A DNA stretch of 31,485 nucleotides from JAZTYK01 sp045636925. GTDB taxonomy: Bacteria > Bacillota > Clostridia > Oscillospirales > Butyricicoccaceae. Within the stretch, counting starts at the first letter, position 1. Every line of letters starts with the position of its first letter. Shown one piece after another: positions 23,361 to 30,715 of the stretch. The position numbers and the translations under genes were made by a program. The notes under the pieces were generated by a model. That model did not search any database and was not told the DNA's origin. It saw only the letters and a list, made by a program, of their open reading frames with translations. The DNA is taken from assembly GCA_045636925.1 (NCBI GenBank), contig JAZTYK010000014.1:1-31485 (forward strand). Reading direction: 5' to 3'.

Positions 23361-25147
23361 AATGCATACTCCTCCTGTTTCATTTTTTCCAACAGCTGCT
23401 GCTGGTACATATCGGCGTAAATACCGCCCTGCTCCAGCAAGGACTCATGATTTCCTTCTTCTGCAATGCGGCCTTCATCCAGTACAATGATATGGTCAGC
23501 GCCCTGCAGGGTAGAAATGCGGTGAGCGATGATGATATTGGTCTTACCCTTGCGGCTTTCACGCAGATGACTCAGAATCTTTTCTTCGGTATCGGTATCA
23601 ACGGCAGACACCGAGTCATCCATCACCAAAATCTCAGGCTGCAGAATCAGTGCACGTGCGATAGACACACGCTGTTTCTGCCCGCCGGAGAGGGATACGC
23701 CACGCTCGCCAACCAGCGTCTGATATCCCTGATGGAAGTCCATGATGTTATCGTGCACGCAGGCCTGCTTGGCAGCTTCTTCCACCTCTTCCTGTGTCTT
23801 GCTGCGGTCGCCAAAGGTGATGTTGCCGGCAATGGTGTCGGAGAACAGATAGTTGTCCTGCGGCACATAACCAAAGGTCTTGCGCAAAGACTTCAGGCTA
23901 ACCTCGTGAATCTCTTTGCCGCCCACAAAGATCTGGTTTTTCTCCGGATCAAAGACACGCAGCATCAGATTCACCAGGGTGGTCTTACCGCTGCCGGTTC
24001 GTCCCACGATACCCAGCGTCTCGCCCTGCTTCACCGTAAAGCTGATGTTCTTTAGGGTATCATGCTGATCGCCGGGATAGCGGAAGGTCAGATCCTTCAC
24101 TTTGACCTCGCCGGACAGCTTTTCCAGCTCGGGCACGCCGGGGGCATCGGTAATATCGGGTTCGGTCTGCATGACCGCTTCGATACGTGCCATAGAAGCC
24201 GAGCCACGGGTAATGACGTTGATAATACGGCCGATGGAGGCAATAGGCCAGATCAGCATGTTCAGATAAGCAATAAAGGCAGAGAACTGACCCACGGAAA
24301 TGCGGCCAAGAATTGCGATATAACCGCCGTAGCCAATGGCCAGACCCACGCACAGGCCCGCGATGGCGCGCATGAAGGGGAACATAAAGGCTTCCAACTT
24401 GGCCTGCCGGACGTTGGCCTCTTTGGATCGGTTGTTCACCTTTTCAAAGGCAGCCAGTTCCTTCTGCTCCTGCACAAATGCCTTGATGACCTTGATGCCA
24501 TTCAGCTTTTCCTGGGTAAAATCGCTCAGGTCAGAGAACGCTTCCTGACGCAGGCGGAAACGGCGATGCATTTCTTTACCCAGTACCAGCGTCACCACGG
24601 CCACCAGCAGCATGGGGACAACCGCCATCAGCGTCAAGCCGATGTCGATGTGGGTCACCATTTTATACAGGGTAGAAATACCAATGGTCAAACAGTCCAG
24701 ACCCATCATGACCGTGACGGCAAACACCATGCGCACCGCTTCCAGGTCATTGGTCATATAGGCCATCATCTCGCCGGCCTTATGTTCCTGGAAATAGGCC
24801 ACGGGCAGCTTCTGCAGATGAGCATACAGGTCGTTGCGCATATCCCGCTCGATTTTGCGGGAAGCACCGAAGATGCAATGACGCCAGATATTTCGTCCCA
24901 CAAACACGGCAGCTGCGATAAACAGCATGCGTCCCACTTGTGTGAGGACGGCACTTTCGACAAAGACGCCTTCTTTGATACCGTCGATAACGCCGCCTAC
25001 AATAATGGGCACTTCTGTCTGCAACACATCAATATAAATCAGCGCTGCCATACCAAGCAGATAGCTCCACTTGTACTTTTTCACAAAGCTGCGGGCATAG
25101 CGGCTGCGAAGAATACCGGCGATGCCTGCTTTCTTTTGTTTCTCCAC
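23357..25147 (-). CDS. ABC exporter half-transporter, degenerate Walker B NBD (heterodimer partner 1)
   Basis: 596 residues: six membrane helices in the first ~330, then a nucleotide-binding domain. Walker A is IVGRTGSGKTTLVN (near 387), Q-loop YVPQDNYLFSD, signature SLSGGQKQR (near 486), Walker B ILVMDDSVSAVD (near 507) and H-loop IIIAHRIST (near 541). The residue after Walker B is Asp instead of the catalytic Glu, so its own ATP site is probably inactive, while its LSGGQ completes the partner's active site. The start is a GTG at 25147, five bases after AGGAAGGG. Upstream in-frame codons (an ATG near 25230) lie at the promoter and are unlikely to be translated. It is first in the two-gene operon. 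Confidence 0.93.
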   Translation of the reverse strand: MEKQKKAGIAGILRSRYARSFVKKYKWSYLLGMAALIYIDVLQTEVPIIVGGVIDGIKEGVFVESAVLTQVGRMLFIAAAVFVGRNIWRHCIFGASRKIERDMRNDLYAHLQKLPVAYFQEHKAGEMMAYMTNDLEAVRMVFAVTVMMGLDCLTIGISTLYKMVTHIDIGLTLMAVVPMLLVAVVTLVLGKEMHRRFRLRQEAFSDLSDFTQEKLNGIKVIKAFVQEQKELAAFEKVNNRSKEANVRQAKLEAFMFPFMRAIAGLCVGLAIGYGGYIAILGRISVGQFSAFIAYLNMLIWPIASIGRIINVITRGSASMARIEAVMQTEPDITDAPGVPELEKLSGEVKVKDLTFRYPGDQHDTLKNISFTVKQGETLGIVGRTGSGKTTLVNLMLRVFDPEKNQIFVGGKEIHEVSLKSLRKTFGYVPQDNYLFSDTIAGNITFGDRSKTQEEVEEAAKQACVHDNIMDFHQGYQTLVGERGVSLSGGQKQRVSIARALILQPEILVMDDSVSAVDTDTEEKILSHLRESRKGKTNIIIAHRISTLQGADHIIVLDEGRIAEEGNHESLLEQGGIYADMYQQQLLEKMKQEEYAL

Positions 25148-25233
25148 AGGATCCCTTCCTTTCTCTTGGGGTTCTGGCACACATCGCGCCACCCGCGCGA
25201 TTTTGCCTAGAATCCTATTTTCATCCATCCGCA

Positions 25234-25262
25234 AGTATAACACAGAATGGTTGACGTTGCAA
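25234..25262 (-). promoter_or_regulatory. Predicted promoter of the ABC exporter operon
   Basis: On the minus strand TTGCAA (25257-25262), a 17-base spacer ending in TGT and TATACT (25234-25239), an extended -10 form. The leader to 25147 is about 80 bases. Confidence 0.72.
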
Positions 25263-25273
25263 CCTTTTTTAAG

Positions 25274-25308
25274 AAAAAACAGACGGCGCTGTGCGCCGCC
25301 TGTTTTTT
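25274..25308. terminator. Terminator after alr, nearly symmetrical
   Basis: AAAAAACAG pairs with CTGTTTTTT and, after one mismatch, CGGCGC with GCGCCG around TGT. On the minus strand the T run ends the alr transcript. Confidence 0.88.
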
Positions 25309-25319
25309 GTCTTTTGAAA

Positions 25320-26450
25320 TTAGTCCAGGTCAAACATGTAGTCGCGTGCAGCCACCAGTTCACCGTTTTCAAAGTACAGCTTGGGCACACGGCGGGGGGT
25401 TGCGGCCTGCAGTCCGTTGCGGTTGAAGTTGGAGATGGATGCACCCTGACGGTAGTCCATGCCACCCTCTTCACTGAAGATCAGAACGGTGTCGCCGATC
25501 TGCACATCGGGCACATCGGTTACATCGATGGTGCACTGGTCCATGCACATCAGGCTGACAAAGGGGCACTTAACGCCGCGGACACTGACCCAACCTGCGC
25601 CGTGGGACATGGCACGGGGGCAGCCGTCCACATAACCGAAGGGCAGCGTTGCGATCAGACGGTCATGGTCGGCGGGATCGCTCAAGTCATAGCCCAAACC
25701 TTCGCCGGCGGGCACGGTCTGCAGATGCACGATCTCACTCTTCAGCTCCATGACAGGCTGCAAATCCTTCAGCTGAGGGTTGAAGCCGTAGAAGAAAGAG
25801 CCGGGACGCACCATGTTCAGGCGCATTTCGGGATAACGGATGGTGGCGATACCGTCGCAAATGCTCTTCAGGGGGAAGTTGATGCCGCGCTCTTCGCAGC
25901 GGGCGATGAACTTCTGGAAGTTATCCCACTGCCACATGTCCGCTTCGCGATCCTTCAGTGCCAGATGGGTAAAGACGCCGCAGATATTCAGGCTGGGCAG
26001 CTTGGAGATGGCCTCCACCTCGTCAATGGCCTCGTCACACAGGCGCAGACCCAGGCGATGCATACCGCTGTCCATCTTGATCATGATCTTGGCATTCAGA
26101 CCCAGGTCAGACAGTACCTTTGCCTGGCGGTAACTCTGCACGGTCTGCATGATGTTGTTTTCCGCACCGTAATGCAGCAGTTCATCGGGGCTGATGCCCA
26201 GCACCAGAACCTCACCGTCCTTATGAGCACGGCGCAGCTCCATGGCTTCGTTCAGGCTGGCCACGGCAAAGTAGCGAATGCCGTACTTCATCATATAGCC
26301 CATCATGGTGGCAGCGCCGTGACCGTATGCGTCGGCCTTGATGACAGCCATTGCCTCGCAATCGGGGCCAATTTCGCCCTTCAGGCGATCGATGTTGTAC
26401 TTCAGTTTGTCCAGATTGATTTCGCAGCGGGTAGTACGCAGCATTTCCAT
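25320..26450 (-). CDS. alr: Alanine racemase
   Basis: 376 residues, fold type III PLP enzyme converting L-Ala to D-Ala for peptidoglycan. The PLP lysine is K38 in AVIKADAYGHG. The second catalytic base should be the Tyr in GEGLGYD (Y254). MDSGMHRLGL, NMVRPGSFFYGFNP and MCMDQCTIDVTDVPDVQIGD are conserved family blocks. The length is normal. The start at 26450 has AGGAG about ten bases upstream; no convincing promoter was found on the minus strand in the AT-rich gap. It stands alone, away from the ddl operon. Specificity for Ala over Ser cannot be proven from sequence. Confidence 0.93.
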   Translation of the reverse strand: MEMLRTTRCEINLDKLKYNIDRLKGEIGPDCEAMAVIKADAYGHGAATMMGYMMKYGIRYFAVASLNEAMELRRAHKDGEVLVLGISPDELLHYGAENNIMQTVQSYRQAKVLSDLGLNAKIMIKMDSGMHRLGLRLCDEAIDEVEAISKLPSLNICGVFTHLALKDREADMWQWDNFQKFIARCEERGINFPLKSICDGIATIRYPEMRLNMVRPGSFFYGFNPQLKDLQPVMELKSEIVHLQTVPAGEGLGYDLSDPADHDRLIATLPFGYVDGCPRAMSHGAGWVSVRGVKCPFVSLMCMDQCTIDVTDVPDVQIGDTVLIFSEEGGMDYRQGASISNFNRNGLQAATPRRVPKLYFENGELVAARDYMFDLD

Positions 26451-26544
26451 ATTATGAACACTCCTGTTTCACAAAATTTCTTACCATTGGATATTTTACT
26501 CTAAAAACGACATAAAAGGAATAGGAAATCCGTAAAAAAAATCG

Positions 26545-26573
26545 TTGAAACAAGAAAAAACTTGTGTTAAAGT
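26545..26573 (+). promoter_or_regulatory. Predicted promoter of the PduL-like gene
   Basis: TTGAAA (26545-26550), a 17-base spacer and TAAAGT (26568-26573), preceded by TGT. The spacer holds a small inverted repeat (ACAAG/CTTGT). The leader has a hairpin AATGTG/CACATT (26587-26603). Confidence 0.55.
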
Positions 26574-26646
26574 TATAAATAGGGGTAATGTGCGCCCCAC
26601 ATTCCAGCCTTTGAAGAATTATTTTATTACTTAGGAGGATATTACC

Positions 26647-27213
26647 ATGAAAGTAGTTGTTGAAACTTCTGCCCGTCACCTGCACGTTTCCCAGGAGCAC
26701 CTGGAGATTCTGTTCGGCAAGGGCTATCAGCTGACCAACAAGAAGGACCTGTCCCAGCCCGGCCAGTTCGCCTGCGCTGAAAAGGTCGAGGTCGTCGGCC
26801 CCAAGGGCAGCCTGAAGATGAGCATCCTGGGTCCCGTCCGTCCCGCTACTCAGATCGAAATCGCCAAGAGCGAAGCCCGCACCCTGGGCGTTGCTGCTCC
26901 CATCCGTGAGAGCGGCAAGACCGAAGGCACCCCCGGCTGCAAGCTGGTTGGTCCCTGCGGCGAAGTTGAGCTGACCGAGGGCATCATGGTTGCAATGCGT
27001 CACCTGCACTGCACTCCCGAAGACGCCGAGAAGGCCGGCATCGTTGACAAGCAGATCGTCAAGCTGGCTGTTGAGACCGAAGGCCGCAGCCTGGTCTTTG
27101 GCGATGTTCTGGCTCGCGTTTCTCCCACCGCTGCCACCGCTGTCCATCTGGACACCGATGAAGCCAACGCCGCCAACATCTCCGGCGAAGTCTACGGCGA
27201 GATTATCCTGTAA
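26647..27213 (+). CDS. pduL: PduL-type phosphate acyltransferase (phosphotransacylase)
   Basis: 188 residues, a compact two-domain PduL. It interconverts acyl-CoA plus phosphate with acyl-phosphate plus CoA. The zinc-binding motifs are both present: SARHLHVSQEHLEILFG (His11, His13) and AMRHLHCTPEDAEKAG (His119, His121), with His167 in AVHLDTDEANA. There is no N-terminal encapsulation peptide; the protein begins at MKVVVETSARH, so it is probably a free cytosolic enzyme, possibly doing the work of Pta with an acetate kinase. No shell or diol genes are nearby. The start follows AGGAGG nine bases upstream. Codon use (CTG, GGC, AAG) suggests strong expression. It is monocistronic. Confidence 0.93.
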   Translation: MKVVVETSARHLHVSQEHLEILFGKGYQLTNKKDLSQPGQFACAEKVEVVGPKGSLKMSILGPVRPATQIEIAKSEARTLGVAAPIRESGKTEGTPGCKLVGPCGEVELTEGIMVAMRHLHCTPEDAEKAGIVDKQIVKLAVETEGRSLVFGDVLARVSPTAATAVHLDTDEANAANISGEVYGEIIL

Positions 27214-27227
27214 GAACTGCCACCCTA

Positions 27228-27259
27228 ACGAGAAGCACTTCGGTGCTTCTCGTTTTTTT
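27228..27259 (+). terminator. Strong terminator after pduL
   Basis: ACGAGAAGCAC, tetraloop TTCG and GTGCTTCTCGT form a perfect 11-bp stem, followed by six more T. Confidence 0.95.
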
Positions 27260-27299
27260 CATGTTTTTTCTCTTTTTTACTGTTTTTTTGCCAAACCTG

Positions 27300-27332
27300 T
27301 GCTATAATACATATTTGCGCGGAGTTCTCCGC
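27300..27332 (+). promoter_or_regulatory. Predicted promoter and 5' hairpin of the ion transporter
   Basis: TGC followed by a perfect TATAAT (27303-27308), an extended -10. The RNA would begin close to a hairpin, GCGGAG-TT-CTCCGC (27319-27332), which might protect the 5' end. Confidence 0.6.
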
Positions 27333-27373
27333 AAAAGAAACAAAAAAGACAAACACTTTAGGAGGAATGAATC

Positions 27374-28654
27374 TTGATCCCCGCTATTATTCTGTTTGCC
27401 GCTACTTATGTGCTGATGCTGACCTTCAGCAAATACCGTCCCTACATCGCGCTGGTTTCCGGTGTGATCTTTATTGCCACCGGTATGCTGCCGCTGAATC
27501 AGATCCTCTCTTCTCTGGACTTCAACGTTCTGCTGATGATCGCCGGTACCATGGGTCTGGTAGCTCTGTTCATCGAAAGCCGTATGCCCGAGCTGCTTGC
27601 TGACCTGATCATGGAAAAAGTGCCCAACGTTCAGTGGGCTGCCGTTTCTCTGGGTCTGTTCGCCGGTGTTATTTCTGCTTTCGTAGACAATGTGGCCACC
27701 GTGCTGATGATTGCCCCCGTTGCGTTGGAGATCTGCAAGAAGCTGAAAACCAACCCCGTGCCCTTTATCATCGGCATTGCCGTCAGCTCCAACCTGCAGG
27801 GTGCTGCCACTCTGGTTGGTGACACCACTGCCATCATGCTGGGCTCCGCACTGGACATGAGCTTTATGGACTTCTTCTGGTATCAGGGCAAGCCCTCTAT
27901 CTTCTTTGCTGTTGAACTGGGTGCTGTGCTCAGTGCCATCATTCTGTACGTGATCTTCCGCAAGGAAAAGGCCCCCATCCCCCGCTCCGGTCATCGCACC
28001 GAAGTCACCGATTATGTGCCCACCATCCTGCTGGGCGGCGCGATCCTGCTGCTGATCTGCGCTTCCTTTGCCCCTGACAGCTGGAACCTGCCCGCCGAGA
28101 TCAACGGCATCATCTGCTGCTGCCTGCTGGTAGTCGGTCTGGCATATAACTTTATGCGCAAAAAGAACAAGTCCGCTATCATTGAACCCCTCAAGTCCAT
28201 CGACTTTGAGACCTTGGGTCTGCTGGTGGGTCTGTTTCTGATGATTGGCGGCATCAGCCACGAAGGCGTCATCGACGCGCTGGCCGGCCTGCTGGCCAAG
28301 CTGGGCGGCGGCAATGCCTTCCTGATGTACACCATCATCGTTTGGGCATCCGTTATCATTTCCGCTTTCATTGACAACATTCCCTATGTTGCCACCATGA
28401 TTCCCGTCCTTGCCGGTCTGGCCGCACAGATGGGTGTGGATCCCACTCCCCTGTACTTCGGTCTGCTGAGCGGTGCCACCCTGGGCGGCAACATCACCCC
28501 CATCGGTGCTTCTGCCAACATCACTGGCATCGGTATCCTGCGCCGCGAGGGTTACGAGGTCAAGAACAGCGACTTCTTCAAGATCGGCATTCCCTTTACT
28601 CTGGCCGCTATCATTCCCGCCTACATTTACATCTGGCTGGTTTACGGCATATAA
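27374..28654 (+). CDS. ArsB/NhaD/SLC13-type ion transporter
   Basis: 426 residues, about 10-12 membrane helices, two inverted halves. Each half carries the family signature: SAFVDNVATVLMIAPVAL (near 100-117) and SAFIDNIPYVATMIPVL (near 327-343). SSNLQGAATLVGDTTAIML and TLGGNITPIGASANITGIGI are the re-entrant loops of the ion transporter superfamily (ArsB, NhaD, P protein). It could move an anion such as arsenite or a carboxylate, or exchange Na+/H+; nothing nearby decides this, and no ars genes are present. The start is a TTG at 27374, eight bases after AGGAGG; the ATG at 27367 is in another frame and too close to it. Confidence 0.9.
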   Translation: MIPAIILFAATYVLMLTFSKYRPYIALVSGVIFIATGMLPLNQILSSLDFNVLLMIAGTMGLVALFIESRMPELLADLIMEKVPNVQWAAVSLGLFAGVISAFVDNVATVLMIAPVALEICKKLKTNPVPFIIGIAVSSNLQGAATLVGDTTAIMLGSALDMSFMDFFWYQGKPSIFFAVELGAVLSAIILYVIFRKEKAPIPRSGHRTEVTDYVPTILLGGAILLLICASFAPDSWNLPAEINGIICCCLLVVGLAYNFMRKKNKSAIIEPLKSIDFETLGLLVGLFLMIGGISHEGVIDALAGLLAKLGGGNAFLMYTIIVWASVIISAFIDNIPYVATMIPVLAGLAAQMGVDPTPLYFGLLSGATLGGNITPIGASANITGIGILRREGYEVKNSDFFKIGIPFTLAAIIPAYIYIWLVYGI

Positions 28655-28669
28655 TTTTCGCGCAAAAAG

Positions 28670-28704
28670 CAAAGCCACCGTTCCGCGGAACGGTGGCTTT
28701 TTTC
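28670..28704. terminator. Bidirectional terminator between the ion transporter and yfiH
   Basis: A perfect palindrome, AAGCCACCGTTC and GAACGGTGGCTT around CGCG, with A-rich left and T-rich right flanks, serves both converging genes. Confidence 0.92.
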
Positions 28705-28706
28705 TT

Positions 28707-29513
28707 TTACTTTTCCAGCATGATCATACCGGCCTGCACGCCACGATCCTGACCGTGACGGCGATGGGACCAAAACAAACCTTCCCGGTCACATTTGGGG
28801 CAGTAATTGCTGATATCGATATTCACGGGAGAAACTCCCGCACGCAAAAGCAGCATATAGGTAATGCTACGCAAGTCCACATGCCACTTCTTGCCGGTCT
28901 GGTACAAGTACTCCCGGATCATCTCGCCGTAAGCCTCCCGCAGCAGAGCAGGCACATCGTCAAAGGTCTCAAAGCATCCACGGCAAATGGAAGGGCCCAC
29001 TGCAGCGATAATGTCTGCCGGACGGCTGCCAAAGACTTCCTGCATCTTTGTAATCGTCTTGGGCACGATCCCGTTCGCTACGCCTCGCCAACCGGCATGC
29101 GCCAGTGCACAGACATGATTTCGCTTGTCATACAACATCACCAGCTGGCAGTCGGCATAAAATCCGGCCAACACCACGCCGGGTGTTGCGGTAATCAATG
29201 CATCCACTCCATCACCAATGCTGGTAAACTGCTGCACATCGGTTACAATTTCAATGCAGTCTGTGTGCTTTTGTGTCGTCCGCGCCAAACGATCACTGCT
29301 GCCGCCCAGATAGGCCGCCGCAATGCGATAATTCTCCATGATATTTTCTCTGCTGTCGGTGCCGGTAAAGCGAAAGTTCATGCTTTCATAAATACCTTGG
29401 GACACACCGCCATGCCGGGTAAAATATGCATGTCGCAATCCGGGAAACATCCCCAGCTGCGGAGATTCCAGGGTGAGCAAATCACCCGTTTGCTTTCGAA
29501 GAAACTCTGCCAT
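28707..29513 (-). CDS. yfiH: YfiH/PgeF-family multicopper-oxidase-like (DUF152) protein
   Basis: 268 residues. TRHGGVSQGIYESMNF (32-47) and the metal-binding residues His83 (TQKHTDC), Cys122 (YADCQLVMLYD) and His139 (LAHAGWRGVANG) are the family core; GPSICRGCFETFDDV follows. E. coli YfiH (PgeF) cleaves wrongly incorporated L-Ser from UDP-MurNAc and so edits peptidoglycan precursors; others act on purine nucleosides. The role here is inferred. The ATG at 29513 has AAGGAGT four to five bases upstream; a longer frame to 29555 would overlap the end of ymdB. It lies eight bases after the ymdB stop, in one operon. Confidence 0.9.
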   Translation of the reverse strand: MAEFLRKQTGDLLTLESPQLGMFPGLRHAYFTRHGGVSQGIYESMNFRFTGTDSRENIMENYRIAAAYLGGSSDRLARTTQKHTDCIEIVTDVQQFTSIGDGVDALITATPGVVLAGFYADCQLVMLYDKRNHVCALAHAGWRGVANGIVPKTITKMQEVFGSRPADIIAAVGPSICRGCFETFDDVPALLREAYGEMIREYLYQTGKKWHVDLRSITYMLLLRAGVSPVNIDISNYCPKCDREGLFWSHRRHGQDRGVQAGMIMLEK

Positions 29514-29521
29514 ATGACTCC

Positions 29522-30286
29522 TTATTTGTATTCCACTCGTTTTACGTCCTGGCACTTGCCGCTGCTATCCAGGGTAAATACCGCGCCCTGAATGCGCAGA
29601 TCCTCACCCGAGGGCTGGAAGCGTTGTCCCAAACCACCGGTGAAGAACTCTACACTCTGCTGCCACTTCACACCGATCACCGAGGCCACACCGCCGGTCA
29701 TGCCAATGTCAGAAATAAACCCGGTGCCGCCGGGCAGCACCTGCTCGTCCGCCGTAGGCACATGGGTATGGGTGCCGAACACTGCCGCGACCCGGCCCGC
29801 CATATAATAAGCAAAAGCCTTTTTTTCACTGGTAGCTTCACCGTGGAAATCTACCACATACACATCGGCATCGGTCTGCTTCAGCAGCTGATCCATAGCA
29901 CGGAAAGGGCTGTCCACCGAAAAATCCATGTCAAGCTGGCCCATCAGATTCACCACGCAGACCCGCTTGCCGCAAGCCTCCACCACTGTATAACCCATTC
30001 CCGGTTTCTTGGGACTGACGTTCAGGGGACGGATCACATCCCGAGTCTCATCCAGATAATTCCAGCTTTGGCGGTTGGCAAAGGCATGGTTGCCCAAAGT
30101 GATCACATCGGTGCCGGCAAATAAAATCTCATCCGCCTGATCGGGGGCAATGCCGCGCATGCTGGCATTCTCGCCGTTGACGATCACCAGGTCGGCTTTC
30201 TCCTGGCTTTTCAGCTTGCGCAAATTGCGGCTTAAGAACTCTACGCCGGGCTCTCCGCACACGTCGCCGATGACTAAGATCTTCAT
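29522..30286 (-). CDS. ymdB: YmdB-family metallophosphoesterase
   Basis: 254 residues, TIGR00282 family. Dimetal-site residues are visible: Asp8 (IGDVCGEPG), Glu39-Asn40 (NGENASMRG), Asn66-His67 (LGNHAFANR), His148 (DFHGEATSEKKA), His173 and His175 (FGTHTHVPTADE). B. subtilis YmdB is a cAMP phosphodiesterase that affects biofilm and sporulation, in part via RNase Y. The length is normal. The start at 30286 has AGGGGG about eight bases upstream. It is first in the operon with yfiH. No promoter was clear, because the facing tRNA promoter fills the gap. Confidence 0.93.
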   Translation of the reverse strand: MKILVIGDVCGEPGVEFLSRNLRKLKSQEKADLVIVNGENASMRGIAPDQADEILFAGTDVITLGNHAFANRQSWNYLDETRDVIRPLNVSPKKPGMGYTVVEACGKRVCVVNLMGQLDMDFSVDSPFRAMDQLLKQTDADVYVVDFHGEATSEKKAFAYYMAGRVAAVFGTHTHVPTADEQVLPGGTGFISDIGMTGGVASVIGVKWQQSVEFFTGGLGQRFQPSGEDLRIQGAVFTLDSSGKCQDVKRVEYK

Positions 30287-30305
30287 CTTCCCGTCCCCCT
30301 CTTCA

Positions 30306-30334
30306 TTGACAAACCTTGGGTTTCATACTACAAT
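30306..30334 (+). promoter_or_regulatory. Predicted promoter of tRNA-Arg
   Basis: A perfect TTGACA (30306-30311), a 17-base spacer and TACAAT (30329-30334). It is the best match to consensus in the window, as expected for a tRNA gene. Confidence 0.85.
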
Positions 30335-30350
30335 AGTGTTCGATATATCC

Positions 30351-30427
30351 GCCCCCGTAGCTCACCTGGATAGAGCGTACGCCTCCTAAGCGTAAGGTAG
30401 TGAGTTCGAGTCTCGCCGGGGGTGCCA
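30351..30427 (+). tRNA. tRNA-Arg (anticodon CCU)
   Basis: The cloverleaf is complete. Acceptor GCCCCCG pairs with CGGGGGT; D-arm GCTC/GAGC has a GG in the loop; anticodon stem TACGC/GCGTA encloses loop CTCCTAA with anticodon CCT (reads AGG); T-arm GTGAG/CTCGC encloses TTCGAGT. The CCA end is encoded. Position 1-72 would be a G-U wobble instead of the usual G-C. The gene has its own promoter and terminator. Confidence 0.97.
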
Positions 30428-30436
30428 AAAAAAGTA

Positions 30437-30465
30437 AGCATCTCCGCAAGGAGGTGCTTTTTTTA
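30437..30465 (+). terminator. Terminator of tRNA-Arg
   Basis: AGCATCTCC, loop GCAA and GGAGGTGCT (one G-T pair) are followed by six or more T. Confidence 0.9.
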
Positions 30466-30678
30466 CCCAGTGAGGCTCGAAAAATGAAATGCAACGCGGA
30501 TGAGCGTTACCGGCGAGGGCTTGACCGAGCCGAACATTTATCTGCACATCGTGCAGATGCAAGCGAGTCCCGCCGGGAGTGCAAGGTAAAAAGTGCATCC
30601 TCCCTTCCCTCGGAAGCCGTTGGGAGAGGGAAACCAACCGTTCAACGCCATTTGGAACATTTCCCTGTTTATATCTGC
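30466..30678. repeat. Imperfect fold-back non-coding element after tRNA-Arg
   Basis: No gene was found here, but many nested inverted repeats are: AACGC/GCGTT (30493-30508); TTACC/GGTAA (30507-30511 with 30585-30589); CCGGCG/CGCCGG (30510-30515 with 30571-30576); GCTTG/CAAGC (30519-30523 with 30560-30564); a perfect 8-bp hairpin ATCTGCAC-ATC-GTGCAGAT (30540-30558); and GTTGG/CCAAC (about 30619-30638). At 30564-30584 lies a diverged copy of the tRNA 3' end. It could be a structured RNA, a small palindromic repeat element or a remnant of an insertion at the tRNA. Minus-strand frames across it look like chance frames over a tRNA. Confidence 0.55.
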
Positions 30679-30684
30679 TATGAT
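30676..30684 (+). promoter_or_regulatory. Predicted extended -10 promoter of the ABC transporter operon
   Basis: TGC followed by TATGAT (30679-30684), with no good -35. The ribosome site AGGAGG lies at about 30704-30709, before the ATG at 30716. Confidence 0.5.
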
Positions 30685-30715
30685 ACCTCCAAGATCCAAA
30701 ACAGGAGGTAGCACA

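Noticed and set aside
25148..25474. A longer N-terminus for ABC partner 1 (up to 109 extra codons).
   Set aside because: The extension crosses the promoter (25234-25262) and the alr terminator and has no homology; the GTG at 25147 has a good ribosome site.
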